64,000 bases of DNA from Megalopta genalis (Eukaryota; Arthropoda; Insecta; Hymenoptera; Halictidae). Below the pieces are notes generated by a model that saw only the letters and a program-made list of their open reading frames with translations, did no database searches and had not been told where the DNA came from. Below, in pieces: positions 29,941 through 43,141 of this stretch. Where the stretch lies: contig NW_027476331.1 of the NCBI RefSeq assembly GCF_051020955.1, positions 243,274 through 307,273 of the forward strand, given 5' to 3'. A program made the position numbers and the translations under genes. Within the stretch, counting starts at the first letter, position 1; each line of letters opens with the position of its first letter.

Positions 29941-30500
29941 TCATGTATTTCACAAGTATATGAAGATAAAGCATTTGTTTCGCATGGATTTGTAGATAAG
30001 CCTTCTACTTCGCACTGATTTGAAGAAAATCGTGTGTTTCGCATGGATTTGAAGCTAACTCGTTTGTTTCGCATGCAGTTGAATCTATATCATTTATATC
30101 GCAAGTATTTGGAGCTAAATCATTTGTTTCGCATTGACTTGAAGCTAAACCTTCTACATCGCATTGATTTGAGGCTAAATCATGTGTTTCGAATGAATGT
30201 GAAGCTAACTCGTTTGTTACGCATGCATTTGAAGCTATATCGTTTATGTCACAAGTATTTCAAGCTAAACCATTTGTTTCGCATGGATTTGAAGCTAAGC
30301 CTACTTCTTCGTATTAATTTGAAATTAAATCATGTGTTTCGCTTGGATTTGAAGCTAACTCGCTTGTTTCGCTTACAGTAGAAGCTAAATAATTTATATC
30401 GTAAGTATTAGAAGCTAAATCAATTGTTTCGAATGGATTCGAAGCTAAACCTTCCACTTCGCATTGATTCGATGAGAAATCATGGGTTTCGCATGGATTT
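29941..30500. repeat. 1.9-kb spaced duplicate block, copy 1
   Basis: It matches 31874-32434 at offset 1933, and 1934 after a one-base deletion near 30025 (GAAGAAAATCG here against GAAGTTAAATCG). It belongs to a local subfamily with units such as TCGCAAGTATTTGGAGC, CATTGACTTGAAGC and CGAATGAATGTGAAGC, which is concentrated at about 29-32.4 kb. Confidence 0.82.
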
Positions 30501-30819
30501 GAAGCTAACTCGCTTGTTTCGCTTCCAGTTGCAGCTAAATCATATATATCGCAAGTATTTGGAGCTAAATCATTTGTTTCGCATGGATTCGAAGCTAAAC
30601 CTTCTACTTCGCATTGATTTGAAGCTAAGTCATGTGATTCGTATAGATTTCAATCTAACTCGTTTGCTTCGCATGCAGTTGAAGCTAAATCATTTATTTT
30701 GCAAGTATTAGAAGCTAAATCATTTGTTTCGCATAGATTCCAAGCTAAACCTTCTACTTCGCATTGATTTGAAGCTAAATCATGTGTTTCGCATGCATTT
30801 GAAGCTATATCTTCTATTC

Positions 30820-31240
30820 TAAATCATTTATATCGCAAGTATTTGAAGTTAAATCATGTGTTTCGCATGGATTTGAAGATAAGCCTTCAACTTCGCATGG
30901 ACTTGAAGCTAAATCATGTGTTTCGCATGCATTTGAAGCTAAATCATGTATATCACAAGTATTTGAAGCTGAACCATTTATTTCTCATGTATTTGAAGCT
31001 AAGCCTTCTACTTCGCATTGATTTGAAGATAAATCATGTGATTCGCATGGATTTGAAGCTAACTCGTTTGTGTCGCATGCAGTTGAAGCTAAATCATGAG
31101 TATCACAAGTATTTGAAGCTGAACTATTTGTTTCGCATGGATTTGAAACTGTGCCTTCTACTTCGCATTGATTTGAAGCTGAATCATGTGTTTCGCTTGT
31201 ATTTGAAGCTAACTCGTTTGCTTCGCATGCAGTTGAAGCT
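30820..31240. repeat. 630-bp spaced duplicate, copy 1
   Basis: Sequence from TATATCGCAAGTATTTGAAG to CTCGTTTG is repeated 630 bp (21 units) downstream. Just before it, near 30815, CTTCTATTCTAAATCATTT joins two units across an internal deletion that the downstream copy does not have. Confidence 0.8.
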
Positions 31241-31449
31241 AAATCATTTATTTTGCAAGTATTAGAAGCTAAATCATTTGTTTCGCATAGATTCCAAGCT
31301 AAACCTTCTACTTCGCATTGATTTGAAGCTAAATCATGTGTTTCGCATGCATTTGAAGCTATATCTTCTATTCCGCATTGATTTGAAGAGAAATCATGGG
31401 TTTCGCATGGATTTGAAGCTATCGCGGTTGATACGCTTCCAGTTGCAGC

Positions 31450-31870
31450 TAAATCATTTATATCGCAAGTATTTGAAGTTAAATCATGTGTTTCGCATGG
31501 ATTTGAAGATTAGCCTTCAACTTCGCATGGACTTGAAGCTAAATCATGTGTTTCGCATGCATTTGAAGCTAAATCATGTATATCACAAGTATTTGAAGCT
31601 GAACCATTTATTTCTCTTGTATTTGAATCTAAGCGTTCTACTTCGCATTGATTTGAAGATAAATCATGTGATTCGCATGGATTTGAAGCTAACTCGTTTG
31701 TGTCGCATGCAGTTGAAGCTAAATCATGAGTATCACAAGTATTTGAAGCTGAACTATTTGTTTCGCATGGATTTGAAACTGTGCCTTCTACTTCGCATTG
31801 ATTTGAAGCTGAATCATGTGTTTCGCTTGTATTTGAAGCTAACTCGTTTGTTTCGCATGCAGTTGAACCT
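31450..31870. repeat. 630-bp spaced duplicate, copy 2
   Basis: Partner of 30820-31240 at offset 630. Differences include GAAGATTAGCC at about 31510 against GAAGATAAGCC, and TCTCTTGTATTTGAATC against TCTCATGTATTTGAAGC. Confidence 0.8.
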
Positions 31871-31873
31871 GAA

Positions 31874-32434
31874 TCATGTATTTCACAAGTATATGAAGAT
31901 AAAGCATTTGTTTCGCATGGATTTGTAGATAAGCCTTCTACTTCGCACTGATTTGAAGTTAAATCGTGTGTTTCGCATGGATTTGAAGCTAACTCGTTTG
32001 TTTCGCATGCAGTTGAATCTAAATCATTTATATCGCAAGTATTTGGAGCTAAATCATTTGTTTCGCATTGACTTGAAGCTAAACCTTCTACATCGCATTG
32101 ATTTGAGGCTAAATCATGTGTTTCGAATGAATGTGAAGCTAACTCGTTTGTTACGCATGCATTTGAAGCTATATCGTTTATGTCACAAGTATTTCAAGCT
32201 AAACCATTTGTTTCGCATGGATTTGAAGCTAAGCCTTCTTCTTCGTATTAATTTGAAATTAAATCATGTGTTTCGCTTGGATTTGAAGCTAACTCGCTTG
32301 TTTCGCTTACAGTAGAAGCTAAATAATTTATATCGTAAGTATTAGAAGCTAAATCATTTGTTTCGAATGGATTCGAAGCTAAACCTTCCACTTCGCATTG
32401 ATTCGAAGAGAAATCATGGGTTTCGCTTGGATTT
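31874..32434. repeat. 1.9-kb spaced duplicate block, copy 2
   Basis: Partner of 29941-30500. The copies diverge after AGAAATCATGGGTTTCGC, where the unit ends CTTGG here and CATGG in copy 1. Confidence 0.82.
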
Positions 32435-35400
32435 GAAGCTAACTCGCTGGTTTCGCATGCTGTTGAAGCTAAATCATGTACAAAACAAGTATTTGAATCT
32501 CAACCATTTGTGTCGCATGGATCTGAAGCTAAGCCTTCTACTTCGCATTGATTCGAAGCTAAATCAAGTGTTCCGCTAGGATTTGAAGATAAGCCATCTA
32601 CTTCGCTTTGATATTAATCTAAATCATGTGTCTCGCATTGATTTGAAGCTAAATCATGTGTTTCGCATGGATTTAAAGCTAACTCGTTTATTTCGACTGC
32701 ATTTGATGCTATTTCATTTAAACCGCAAGTATTTGAAGGAATATCATTTTCTTCGCCTGGATTTGAAGATAAGCCATCTACTTGGCATTGATTTGAAGCT
32801 AAATCATGTGTTTCGCTTCGATTTTCAGCTAACTCGTTGTTTGGCATGCAGTTGAAGCTAAATCATGTATATCACAAGTATTTGAAGCTAAACAATTTGT
32901 TTCGCATGGATTTGAAGCTAAGCCTTCTACATCGCATTGATTTGAGCTAAATCATGTATTCCGCTTGTATTTGAAGCTAACTCGCTTGCTTCGCATGCAG
33001 TTGAAGCTAAATTATGTATATCTCAAGTATTTGAAGCAAAACCATTTGTTTCGCATGGATTCGAATATCAGTCTTCTACTTCGCATGGATTTGAAGCTAG
33101 CTCGTTTGTTTCGCATGCAGTTGAAGCGAAATCATGAATATCACAAGTGCTTGAAGCTAAACCGGTTGATTCGCATGGATTTGAAGCTATTCCTTCTACT
33201 TCGCATTGATGTGAATATAAATGTTGTGTTTCGCTTGGATTTGAAGCTAACTCGTTTGTTTCGCTTGCTGTTGAATATAAATCATATATATCACAAGTAT
33301 TTGAAGCTAAACCATTTGTTTCGCATGGATTAGAAGCTAAGCCTTCTACTTCGCGTTGACTTGATACTAAATCATGTTTTTCGCTTGGATTTGAAGCAAA
33401 CTCGTTTGTTTCGCATGCATTTCAATCTATTTCATTTATATCGCAAGTATTTGAAGGTAACTCATTTATTTCGCTTGGATTTGATGCGAAGCCTTCTACT
33501 TCGCATTGATTTGCAGCTAAATCATATCTTTCGCTTGGATTTGAAGCTAACTCGTTGGTTTCGCATGCAGTTGAAGCTAAATCATGTATAAAACAAATAT
33601 TTGAATCTAAACCATTTGTTTCGCATGGATTTGAAGCCAAGCCTTCTACTTCGCATTGATTCGAAGCTAAATCAAGTGTTCCGATAGGATTTCAAATAAG
33701 CCGTCTACTTCGCTTTGATTTGAATCTAAATCATGTGTCTCGCATTGATTTGAAGCTAAATCATGTGTTTCGCATGGATTTAAAGCTAACTCGTTTGTTT
33801 CGCCTGCATTTGAAGCTATTTCATTTAAACCGCAAGTATTTGAAGGAAAATCATTTTCTTCGCCTGGATTTGAAGATAAGCCATCTACTTCGCATTGATT
33901 TGAAGCTAAATCATGTGTTTCGCTTGTCTTTGATGCTAACTCGATTTCAACGCATGCAGTTGAGGCTAAATTATGTATATCACAAGTATTTGAAGCTAAA
34001 CCACTTGTTTCGCATGGATTTGAAGATAAGCCTCCTACATCGCATTGATTTGAGCTAAATCATGTATTTCGCTTGTATTTGAAGATAACTCGCTTGCTTC
34101 GCATTCAGTTGAAGCTTAATTATGAATGTCACAAGTATTTGAAGCTAAACCATTCGTTTCGCATGGATTTGAAGCTAAGCCTTCTACTTCTCATTGATTT
34201 GATGCTACATTATGTGTTTCGCATGGATTTGAAGCTGAATTATGTGTTTCGATTGGATTTGAAGCTAACTCGTTTGTTTCGCATGCAGTTGAAGCTCAGT
34301 CTTGTATATCACAAGTATTTGAAACTTATTCATTCAGTCCTAATGGATTTGAAGCTAAGCCTTCTACTTCGCATTGATTTCAAGCTAAACCATGCGTTTC
34401 GCATGGATTAGAAGCTAACTCATTTGTTTCGTCTGCATTTGAAACTATATCACTTATATCGCAAGTATCTGAAGTTGAACCATTTGTTTCGCATGGATTT
34501 GAAGCTACATCAAGTGTTTCCCTTGGATTTGCAGCTAACTCGTTGTTTGGCATGCAGTTGAAGCTAAATCATGTATATCACAAGTATTGGAAGCTAAACA
34601 ATTTGTTTCGCATGTATTTGTAGATAAGCCTTCTTCTTCGTCTTGATTTGACGTTAAATCACGTGTTTCGCTTGGATTTGAAGCTAACTCGTTCGTTTCG
34701 CCTGCATTTGAATCTGAATCATGTATATCACAAATATTTGAAGCTGAACCATTTGTTTCGCATGCATTTGTAACTAAGCCGACTACTTCGCATTGATTTG
34801 AAGCTGATTCATGTGTTTCGCTTGAATTTGAAGCGAACATGTTTGTTTCACATGCAGTTGAAGCTAAATCATGTATATCACAAGTATTTGCAGCTGATCC
34901 ATTTGCTACGCATGAATATTAAGCTAAGCCATGTGTTACGAATGAATTTGAAGCTAAATCATGTATTTCGCCTGTATTTGATGCTAAATCATGTATATCA
35001 CAAGTATTTGAAGCTAAACCATTTGATTCGCATGGATTTCAATCTAAGCATTCTCCTTCGCATTGATTTGAATCTAAATCACGTGTTTCGCATGGATTTG
35101 AAACTAACTCGTTGGTTTCGCATGCAGTTGAAGCTAAATCATGTATATCACAAGTATTTGAAGCTAAACCATTTGTTTTGCATGGATTTGAAGCTAAGCC
35201 ATCTACTTCGCATTGATTTGAACCTAAATCATATGTGTCCTTTGGATTTGAAGCTAACTCGTTTGTTTCGCACGCAGTTGAAGCTATATCACTTATGTTC
35301 GCAAGTATTTGAAGCTAAATCATGTGTTTCGCTTGTATTTGAAGCTAACTCGTTTGTTTCGCAAGCAGTTGAAGCTAAATCTTGTATATTACATGTATAT

Positions 35401-35941
35401 GAGGCTAAACCATTTCATTCGCATGGATTTGAAACTAAGCTTTCTACTTCGCATTGATTTGAAGCTAAATCATGTGGTTCGCATGGATTTGAAGCTAACT
35501 CGTGTGTTTCGCCTGCATTTGAAGCTAAATCATGTATATCACAAGTATTTGAAGCTAAACCATTTGTTTCGCATGGATTAGAAGATAAGCCTTCTACTTC
35601 GCATTGATTTGATGCTAAATCATGTGTTTCATTTGGATTTGAGGCTAACTCGTTTGTTTCGCATGCTGTTGAATGTAAATCATGTATATCACAAGTATTT
35701 GAAGCTAAACAATTTGTTTCGCATGGATTTGAAGCTAAACAATCTGTTTCGAGTGGATTCTGTGATCAGCCTTCTACATCGCATTGATTTGAAGCTAAAT
35801 CATGTGATTCGCTTGGATTTGAAGCTAACTCGTTTGTTTCGCCTGCATTTGAATCCGAATCATGTATATCACAAATATTTGAAGCTGAACCATTTGTTTC
35901 GCATGCATTTGTAACTAAGCCTTCTTCTTCGCATTGATTTG

Positions 35942-36210
35942 AAGCTGTATCATGTGTTTCGCTTGAATTTGAAGCGAACATGTTTGTTTCACATGCAGTT
36001 GAAGCTAAATCATGTATATCACAAGTATTTGCAGCTGAACCATTTGCTACTCATGAATATTAAGCTAAACCATGTGTTACGAATGAATTTGAAGCTGAAT
36101 CACGTATTTCGCCTGCATTTGATGCTAAATCATGTATATCACAGGTATTTGAAGCTAAAGCATTTTTTCGCATGGATTCGAAGGTAAGCCTACTACTTCG
36201 CATTGATTTG
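35942..36210. repeat. 269-bp tandem duplication, copy 1
   Basis: Followed directly by a second copy at 36211. The period is 269 (nine units less one base) because both copies share the one-base deletion in GCATTTTTTCGCATGGATTCG (about 36162 and 36431). A related but older copy of the same segment starts at 34801. Confidence 0.85.
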
Positions 36211-36479
36211 AAGCTGATTCATGTGTTTCGCTTGAATTTGAAGCGAACATGTTTGTTTCACATGCAGTTGAAGCTAAATCATGTATATCACAAGTATTTG
36301 CAGCTGATCCATTTGCTACGCATGAATATTAAGCTAAGCCATGTGTTACGAATGAATTTGAAGCTAAATCATGTATTTCGCCTGTATTTGATGCTAAATC
36401 ATGTATATCACAGGTATTTGAAGCTAAAGCATTTTTTCGCATGGATTCGAAGGTAAGCCTTCTACTTCGCATTGATTTG
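36211..36479. repeat. 269-bp tandem duplication, copy 2
   Basis: Second copy of 35942-36210. Its first half resembles the segment at 34801 more closely (GAAGCTGATTC and CAGCTGATCC) than it resembles copy 1. This suggests exchange among three related segments. Confidence 0.8.
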
Positions 36480-39400
36480 AAGCGAAATCATGTGTATCGC
36501 TTGGATTTGAAACTAAACCATTTGTTTCGCATGGGTTCGAAGATCTGCATTCTAGTTCGCATTGATTTGAAGCTAAATCACGTGTTTCGCATAGATTAGA
36601 AGCTAACTCGTTTGTTTCGCATTCATTTGAAACTATATCACTTCTATCGCAAGTATTTGAAGCTAAATCATGTGTTTCGCATGTATTTGAAGATAAGCCT
36701 TCTACTTCGCATTGATTTCAAGCTAAATCATGTGTTTCGCATGCATTTGAAGCTAACTCGATTGTTTCGCATGCAGTTGAAGCTAAATCATGTATATCAC
36801 AAGTATTTGAAGCTAAACCATTTGATTCCCATGGATATGAAGCTAAGCCTTCTACTTCGCATTGATTTGAAGCTAAATCATGTGTTTCGCATGAATTTGA
36901 AGCTAACTGATTGTTCCGCCTGCATTTGAAGCTATATCACTTATATCGCAAGTATTTGAAGGTAAATCATTTGTTTTGCATGGATTTGAAGCTAAGCCTT
37001 TAACTTCGCATTGATTTGAAGCTAAATCATGTGTTTCGCATGAATTTGAAGATATCTCATTCGTTTGGTCTGCGTTTGAAGCTATTTCATTTATATCGCA
37101 AGTATTTGAATCTAAATCATGTTTTTCGCTCGTATTTGAAGCAAAGCCTTCTACTTCGCATGATTTGAAGCTAAATCATGCGTTTCGCATGGATTTTAAG
37201 CTAACGCGTTTGTTTTGCCTGCATTTGAAGCTATATCACTTATATCGCAATTATCCGAATATAAATCATTTGTTTCTCATGTATTTGTAGCTAAGCTTTC
37301 TACATCGCATTGATTTGAAGCTAAATCATGTGTTTCGCATGGATTTGAAGATAACTCGTCTGTTTCGCATGCAGTTGAAGCTATATCACTTATATTCGCA
37401 AGTATTTGAAACCAAATCATTCGGTTTGCAAGGTTTTGAAGGTAAGCCGTATACTTCGCATTGATTTGATGCTAAATCATGTGTTTCGCATGGATTCGAA
37501 GATAAGCCCTCTATTTCGTATTGAATTGAAGCTAAATCATGTATCTCGCATGGACTTGAAGGTAACACGTTTGTTCCGCATGCTGTTGAGCTAAGTCATG
37601 TATAACACAAGTATTTGAAGCCAAACAATCTGTTTCGTGTGGATTCGGAGATCAGCCTTCTACATCGCATTGGTTTGAAGCTAAATCATGCATTAGCATT
37701 GATTCGAAGCTAACTCGTTTGATTCGCTTGCTGTTGAATCAAAATCACGCATATCACAAGTATTTGAAACTAAACCATTTGTTTCGCATGGATTCGAAGA
37801 TCAGCCTTCTAGTTCGCATTGATTTGAAGCTAAATCACGTGTTTCGCATAGATTAGAAGCTAACTCGTTTGTTTCGCATTCATTTGAAGCTATATCCCTT
37901 CTATCGCAAGTATTTGAAGCTAAATCATGTGTTTCGCATGTATTTGAAGATAAGCCATCTACTTCGCATTGATTTCAAGGTAAATCATGTGTTTGGCATG
38001 GATTTGAAGCTAACTCGTTTGTTTCGCATGCAGTTGAAGCTAAATGATGTTTATCACAAGTATTTGAAGCTAAACCATTTGTTTCGCATGGATTCGAAGA
38101 TAAGCCTTCTACTTCGCATTGATATGAAGCTAAATCATGTGTTTCGCTTGCATTTGAAGCTAACTCGTTTTATTCGCATGCAGTTGAAGCTAAATCATGT
38201 ATATCATAAGTATTTGAAGCTGAACCTTTTGTTTGGCATGAATATTAAGCTAAACCAAGTGTTTCGAATGAATTTGAAGCTAAGTCATGTGTTTTGCATG
38301 GATCTGAAGCTAACTCGTTTGTTTCGCATGAAGTTGAAGCTAAATAATGTATAACACAAGTATTTGTAGATAAACCGTTTGATTGGTATGGATTTGAAGC
38401 TAAGACTTCTACTTCGCATTGATTTGAAGATAAATCATGTGTTTCGCTTGGATTTGAAGCTAACTCGTTTGTGTCGCCTGCATTTGAAGCTATATCACTT
38501 ATATTCGCAAGTATTTGAAGATAAACCATTCGTTTCGAATGGATTTGAAGCTAAGCATTCTGCTTCGCATTGATTTGAAGCGAAATCATGTTTTTCGCTT
38601 GTATTTGAAGCTAACTCATTGGTTTCGCATGCAGTTGAAGCTAAATCATGTATATCACAAGTATTTGAACTAAACTATTTGTTTCGCATGGATTCGAAGA
38701 TAAGCCCTCTATTTCGTATTGAATTGAAGCTAAATCATGTATCTCGCATGGACTTGAAGGTAACACGTTTGTTCCGCATGCTGTTGAAGCTAAGTCATGT
38801 ATAACACAAGTATTTGAAGCCAAACAATCTGTTTCGTGTGGGTTCGGAGATCAGCCTTCTACTTCGCATTGATATGAAGCTAAATCATGTGTTTCGCTTG
38901 CATTTGAAGCTAACTCGTTTTATTCGCATGCAGTTGAAGCTAAATCATGTATATCAGAAGTATTTGAAGCTGAACCTTTTGTTTGGCATGAATATTAAGC
39001 TAAACCAAGTGTTTCGAATGAATTTGAAGCTAAGTCATGTGTTTCGAAAGGATTTGAAGCTAATTCGTTGGTTTCGCATGCAGTTGAAGCTAAATCACGT
39101 ATATCACAAGTATTTGAATCAGAACCATTTGTTTCGCATAGATTCGATGATAAGCCTTCTACTTCGTATTGAATTGAAGCTAAATCATGTATTTCGCATG
39201 GATTTCAAGCAAACACGTTTGTTTCGCATGGTGTTGAAGCTAAATCATGTATATCACAAGTATTTGAAGCTAAACAATCTGTTTCGTGTGGATTCGGAGA
39301 TCAGCCTTCTACTTCGCATTGATTTGAAACTAAATCATGTGTTTCGCTTGGATTTGAAGATAACTCGTTTGTTTCGCATGCAGTTGAAGCTAAATCATGT

Positions 39401-42400
39401 TCATCACAAGTATTTGAAGCTAACTAATCTGTTTCGTGTGGATACGAAGATCAGCCTTCTATTTCGCATTGATTTGAAACTAAATCATGTGTTTCGCTTG
39501 GATTTGAAGATAACTCGTTTGTTTCGCATTCAGTTGAAGCTAAATCATGTATTTCGCATGGATTTGAAGCTTACACGTTTGTTTGGCATGCTGTTGAAGC
39601 TAAATCATGTATATCACAAGTATTTGAAGCTAAACAATCTGTTTCGTGTGTATTCGGAGATCACGCTTCTACTTCGCATTGATTTGAAGCTAAATCATAT
39701 GTTTCGCTTGGATTTGAAGCTAACTCATTTGTTTCGCATGGAGTTGAAGCTAAATAATGTATAACACAAGTATTTGAAGATAAACCGTTTGATTGGTATG
39801 GATTTGAAGCTAAGACTTCTACTTCGCATTGATTTGAAGATAAATCATTGTGTTTCGCTTGGATTTGAAGCTAACTCGTTTGTTTCGCATGCATTTGAAG
39901 CTATATTACTTATATTCGCAAGTATTTGAAGCTAAAAAATTCGTTTCGCCTGGATTTGAAGCTAAGCCTTCTGCTTCGCATTGATTTGAAGCGAAATCAT
40001 GTGTTTCGCTTGTATTTGAAGCTATCTGGTTGGTTTCGCATGCAGTTGAAGCTAAATCATGTATATCACATGTATTTGAACTAAACCATTTGTTTCGCAT
40101 GGATTCGAAGATAAGCCCTCTACTTCGCATCGATTTGAAGCTAATTCATGTGGTTGCGCATGGATTTGAAGATAACACGTTTGTTTCGCATGCAGTTGAA
40201 GCTATATCACTTACATTCGCAAGTATTTGAAGCCAAATCAGTCGGTTCGCATGGATTTTAAGCTAAGCCTTCTACTACGCATTGATTTGAAGCTAAATCA
40301 TGTGGTTGCGCATGGATTTGAAGATAACACGTTTGTTTCGCATGCAGTTGAAGCTATATCACTTATAGTCGCAAGTATTTGAAGCCAAATCATTCGGCTC
40401 GCATGGATTTGAAGCTATGCCTTCTACTTCGCATTGATTTGAAGTTAAATCATGTGTTTCGCATGGATTTGAAGATAACTGGATTGTTTAGCATGCAGTT
40501 GAATCCATATCACTTATATTCGCAAGTATTTGAAGCCAAATAATTCGTTTGGCATGGATTGAAAGCTAAGCCTTCTACTTCGCATTGATTTGAAGTTAAA
40601 TCATGTGTTACGCTTGGATTTGAAGCTCACTCGTTTGTTTCGCCTGCATTTGAATATATATCACTTACATCGCAAGTATATGAAGCTAAATCATTCGTGT
40701 CGCATGGATTTGAAGCTAAGCCTTCTACTTCGCATTGATATGAAGCTAAATCATGTGTATCGCATGGATTCGAGGTTAACTCGTTTGATTCGCATGCAGT
40801 TGAAGCTAAATCATGTTTATCACAAGTATCTGAATCTAAACCATCTGTTTCGCATGAATATTAAGCTGAACCATGTGTTTCTCATGAATTTCAAACTATA
40901 TCATGTGTTTCGCATGGATTTGAAGCTAACTCGTTTATTTCGTCTGCATTTGAAGCAAAATCATGTATATCACAAGTATTTGAAGCTGAACCATTTGTTT
41001 CTCACGTATTTGAAACTAAGCCTTCTACTTCGCATTCATTTGAAGCTGAATCATGTGTTTCGCTTGGATTTGAAGCTAACTCGTTTGTTTCGCATGGATT
41101 TGAAGCTAAATCATGTGTTTCTCATGGATTTGAAGCTACCTCGTTTGTTTCGCCTGCATTTGAAGCTACATTACTTCTATTCGAAAGTATTTGATGATAA
41201 ATCATTCATATCGCATGGATTTGAAGCTAACTCGTTTGTTTAGCATGCAGTTGAATCTATATCACTTATATTCGCAAGTATTTGTAGCGAAATAATTCTT
41301 TTCGCATGGATTTTAAGCTAAGCCTTCTACTACGCATGAATTTGAAGCTAAATCATGTGTTTCGATTGGATTTGAAGCTAACTCATTTGTTTCCATGCAG
41401 TTGAAGCTAAATCATGTGTATCACATGTATTTGAAGCTACACCATTTGATTCGAATGGATTTGAAGCTAAGTCTTCTACTTCGCATTGATTTGAAGCTAA
41501 ATCATGTGGTTGCGCATGGATTTGAAGATAACACGTTTGTTTCGCATGCAGTTGAAGCTATATCACTTATATTCGCAAGTATTTGAAGCCAAATCAGTCG
41601 GTTCGCATGGATTTGAAGCTATGCCTTCTACTTCGCATTGATTTGAAGTTAAATCATGTGTTTCGCATGGATTTGAAGATAACTGGATTGTTTAGCATGC
41701 AGTTGAAACTAAATCATGTATATCACAAGTATTTGAAGCTGAACCATTTGTTTCTCATGAATATTAAGCTAAACCATGTGTTTCGAATGAATTTGCAGCT
41801 AAATCATGTGTTTCGCAGGGATTCGAACCTAACTCGTTTGTTTCGCCTGCATTTGAAGCTAAATCATGTACATCACAAGTATATGCAGCTAAACCATTTG
41901 ATTTGCATGGATTTGAAGCTAATCCTGCTACTTCGCTTTGATTTCGAGATGAATGATGTGTTTCGCTTGGACTTGAAGCTAACTCGTTTGTTTCGCATGC
42001 AGTTGAAGCTAAATTATGTATGAAACCAGTATTTGAAGCGAAACTAATCGTTTCGCATGGATTTGAAGCTATGCCTTTTACTTCGCATTGATTTGAAGCT
42101 AAATCATGTGTTTCGCTCGGATTTGAAGCCAACTCGTTTGTTTCGACTGCATTTGAAGGTATATCACTTATATTCGCAAGTATTTGAAAACAAATCATTC
42201 GGTTCGCAAGGATTTGAAGCTAAGCCTTCTACTTCGCATTGATTTGATGCTAAATCATGTGTTTCGCATGGATTTGAAGATAACTGGATTGTTTAGCATG
42301 CAGTTGAATCTATATCACTTATATTCGCAAGTATTTGAAGCCAAATAATTCGTTTGGCATGGATTGGAAGCTAAGCCTTCTACTTCGCATTTATTTGAAG

Positions 42401-42467
42401 CAAAATAATGTGTTCCGTATGGATTTCAATATAACTCGTTTGTTTCGCATGCAGTTGAAGCTAAATC

Positions 42468-42481
42468 ATGTATATCACAAG
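42468..42481 (+). repeat. Target-site duplication, left copy
   Basis: ATGTATATCACAAG lies directly before the retrotransposon and is repeated exactly at 49005-49018 after its A-run. Fourteen bases is a usual length for target-primed reverse transcription. Caution: this string is part of the type-3 satellite unit and occurs hundreds of times in the array, so two unrelated units meeting at the ends would give the same picture. Confidence 0.75.
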
Positions 42482-42571
42482 GTAGAGTTCAAGTCTCACG
42501 TTGTGCCGGTCAGAAAGATACCGAGGACTCCACCACCCACCGAACGGCGACATTCGTTGTCACTGACGGAC
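42482..42571 (+). other. 5' leader of element A
   Basis: Ninety bases from the satellite junction to the first ATG that starts plausible ORF1 sequence. It opens GTAGAGTTCAAGTCTCACG. Non-LTR elements of this kind usually carry an internal promoter here, but I recognise no specific motif. The upstream satellite is open in the same frame, so an ORF finder will run the two together artificially. Confidence 0.55.
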
Positions 42572-43125
42572 ATGGCGTCCCAGACGCAGGTGCAGGGAGA
42601 CTTTGAGGTTGCTTTTCACTCGGAAAGTGAGATGCGACCGACTTCTGAAGCGGCACATACGCAGAAAAGGAAGAGGCTAGACAGCATGTCTGATCTCAGC
42701 GAGGACGACACAGCTGTAGTTGAAACTAATCTGTTGGCTGACGTCACTATCCAATTGAGAAGACTTATAGCCTGCACCAAGGCGGTACAGTCGTTTTGTA
42801 GGTCACAGGACAGCGTAAACTCCAATTTATCACTACTGGTGAGCTCGTTGGCCAAGGAAACGAACTCTTTAAAATGATCACGAAGGAGGTCCTTACCAAA
42901 GGAAGACTCGAGACACGCGAGGAGGTCGGTAATACGACCCGCGCCTCTTTAATCGACGATGGCTCCACTCGTCCTCCTCTCCCCAAAGCATATAGGACTA
43001 TGGGTACGCAAACCGCAGACCCGGAAGCGGTGGATCGTGGGGAGGTCGCAAGATGGGCGCGAAAGGAACTCAACTTTGTTGAGCTCCACAAGCTCATTCG
43101 ATTCCTTTGCTCACTGAAAAGTTGA
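42572..43125 (+). pseudogene. ORF1 N-terminal part, broken by two frameshifts
   Basis: The likely ORF1 start is the ATG at 42572 (MASQTQ...). This frame runs to a TGA ending at 42877 and has a basic KRKR patch at residues 32-35 followed by an acidic stretch. The continuation lies in the next frame from about 42874 (MITKEVL...) and includes MGTQTADPE, a low-complexity hydrophilic region common upstream of gag-like domains. That frame stops at 43125. The original frame is open again from 43118 and leads into the main ORF1. Two compensating shifts therefore separate this region from the knuckle-bearing part. I infer that one protein of about 700 residues once spanned 42572-44695. The alternative, a genuine short upstream ORF, is less likely. 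Confidence 0.7.
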
Positions 43126-43141
43126 TGATAACGCAAGCCCG

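Larger units (their letters stand above)
1..42481. repeat. 30-bp satellite array, left arm
   Basis: Head-to-tail units of 30 bp, with no unique sequence between them, run from the first base to the retrotransposon. Each unit opens with TTTGAAGCTAA (or a near variant) and most end in TTCGCATGGA. Five types recur in order: (1) AAATCATGTG core; (2) AACTCGTTTG core ending GCATGCA; (3) starts GTTGAAG, ends ATATCACAAGTA; (4) AAACCATTTG core; (5) TTCGAAGATAAGCC then TTCTACTTCGCATTGA. Together they make a 150-bp higher-order repeat: for example, the type-3 end seen at 211 returns at 361. Steps of 120, 180, 210 bp and so on come from losing or gaining whole units. Occasional 1-bp indels shift the register. 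No gene, RNA or promoter is apparent anywhere in this stretch. A satellite is the simplest reading. A decayed repetitive coding exon is the alternative and is less likely. Confidence 0.96.

Noticed and set aside
1..42481. Dozens of long apparent ORFs in the left array (up to 491 codons, KLNHVFRMDL-like repeats on the plus strand)
   Set aside because: A stop-free 30-bp unit repeated in register is open by arithmetic. Frames switch at 1-bp indels, several frames on both strands are open over the same bases, and there are no consistent starts, stops or splice signals. I do not annotate them as genes.
1..42481. CRISPR array
   Set aside because: Repeat length (30 bp) is in range, but units touch each other with no spacers, and the surroundings are an animal-type retrotransposon without cas genes.
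42335..42571. ORF running from the satellite into the retrotransposon leader
   Set aside because: It crosses the insertion junction by chance because the satellite is open in that frame. ORF1 most likely starts at 42572.
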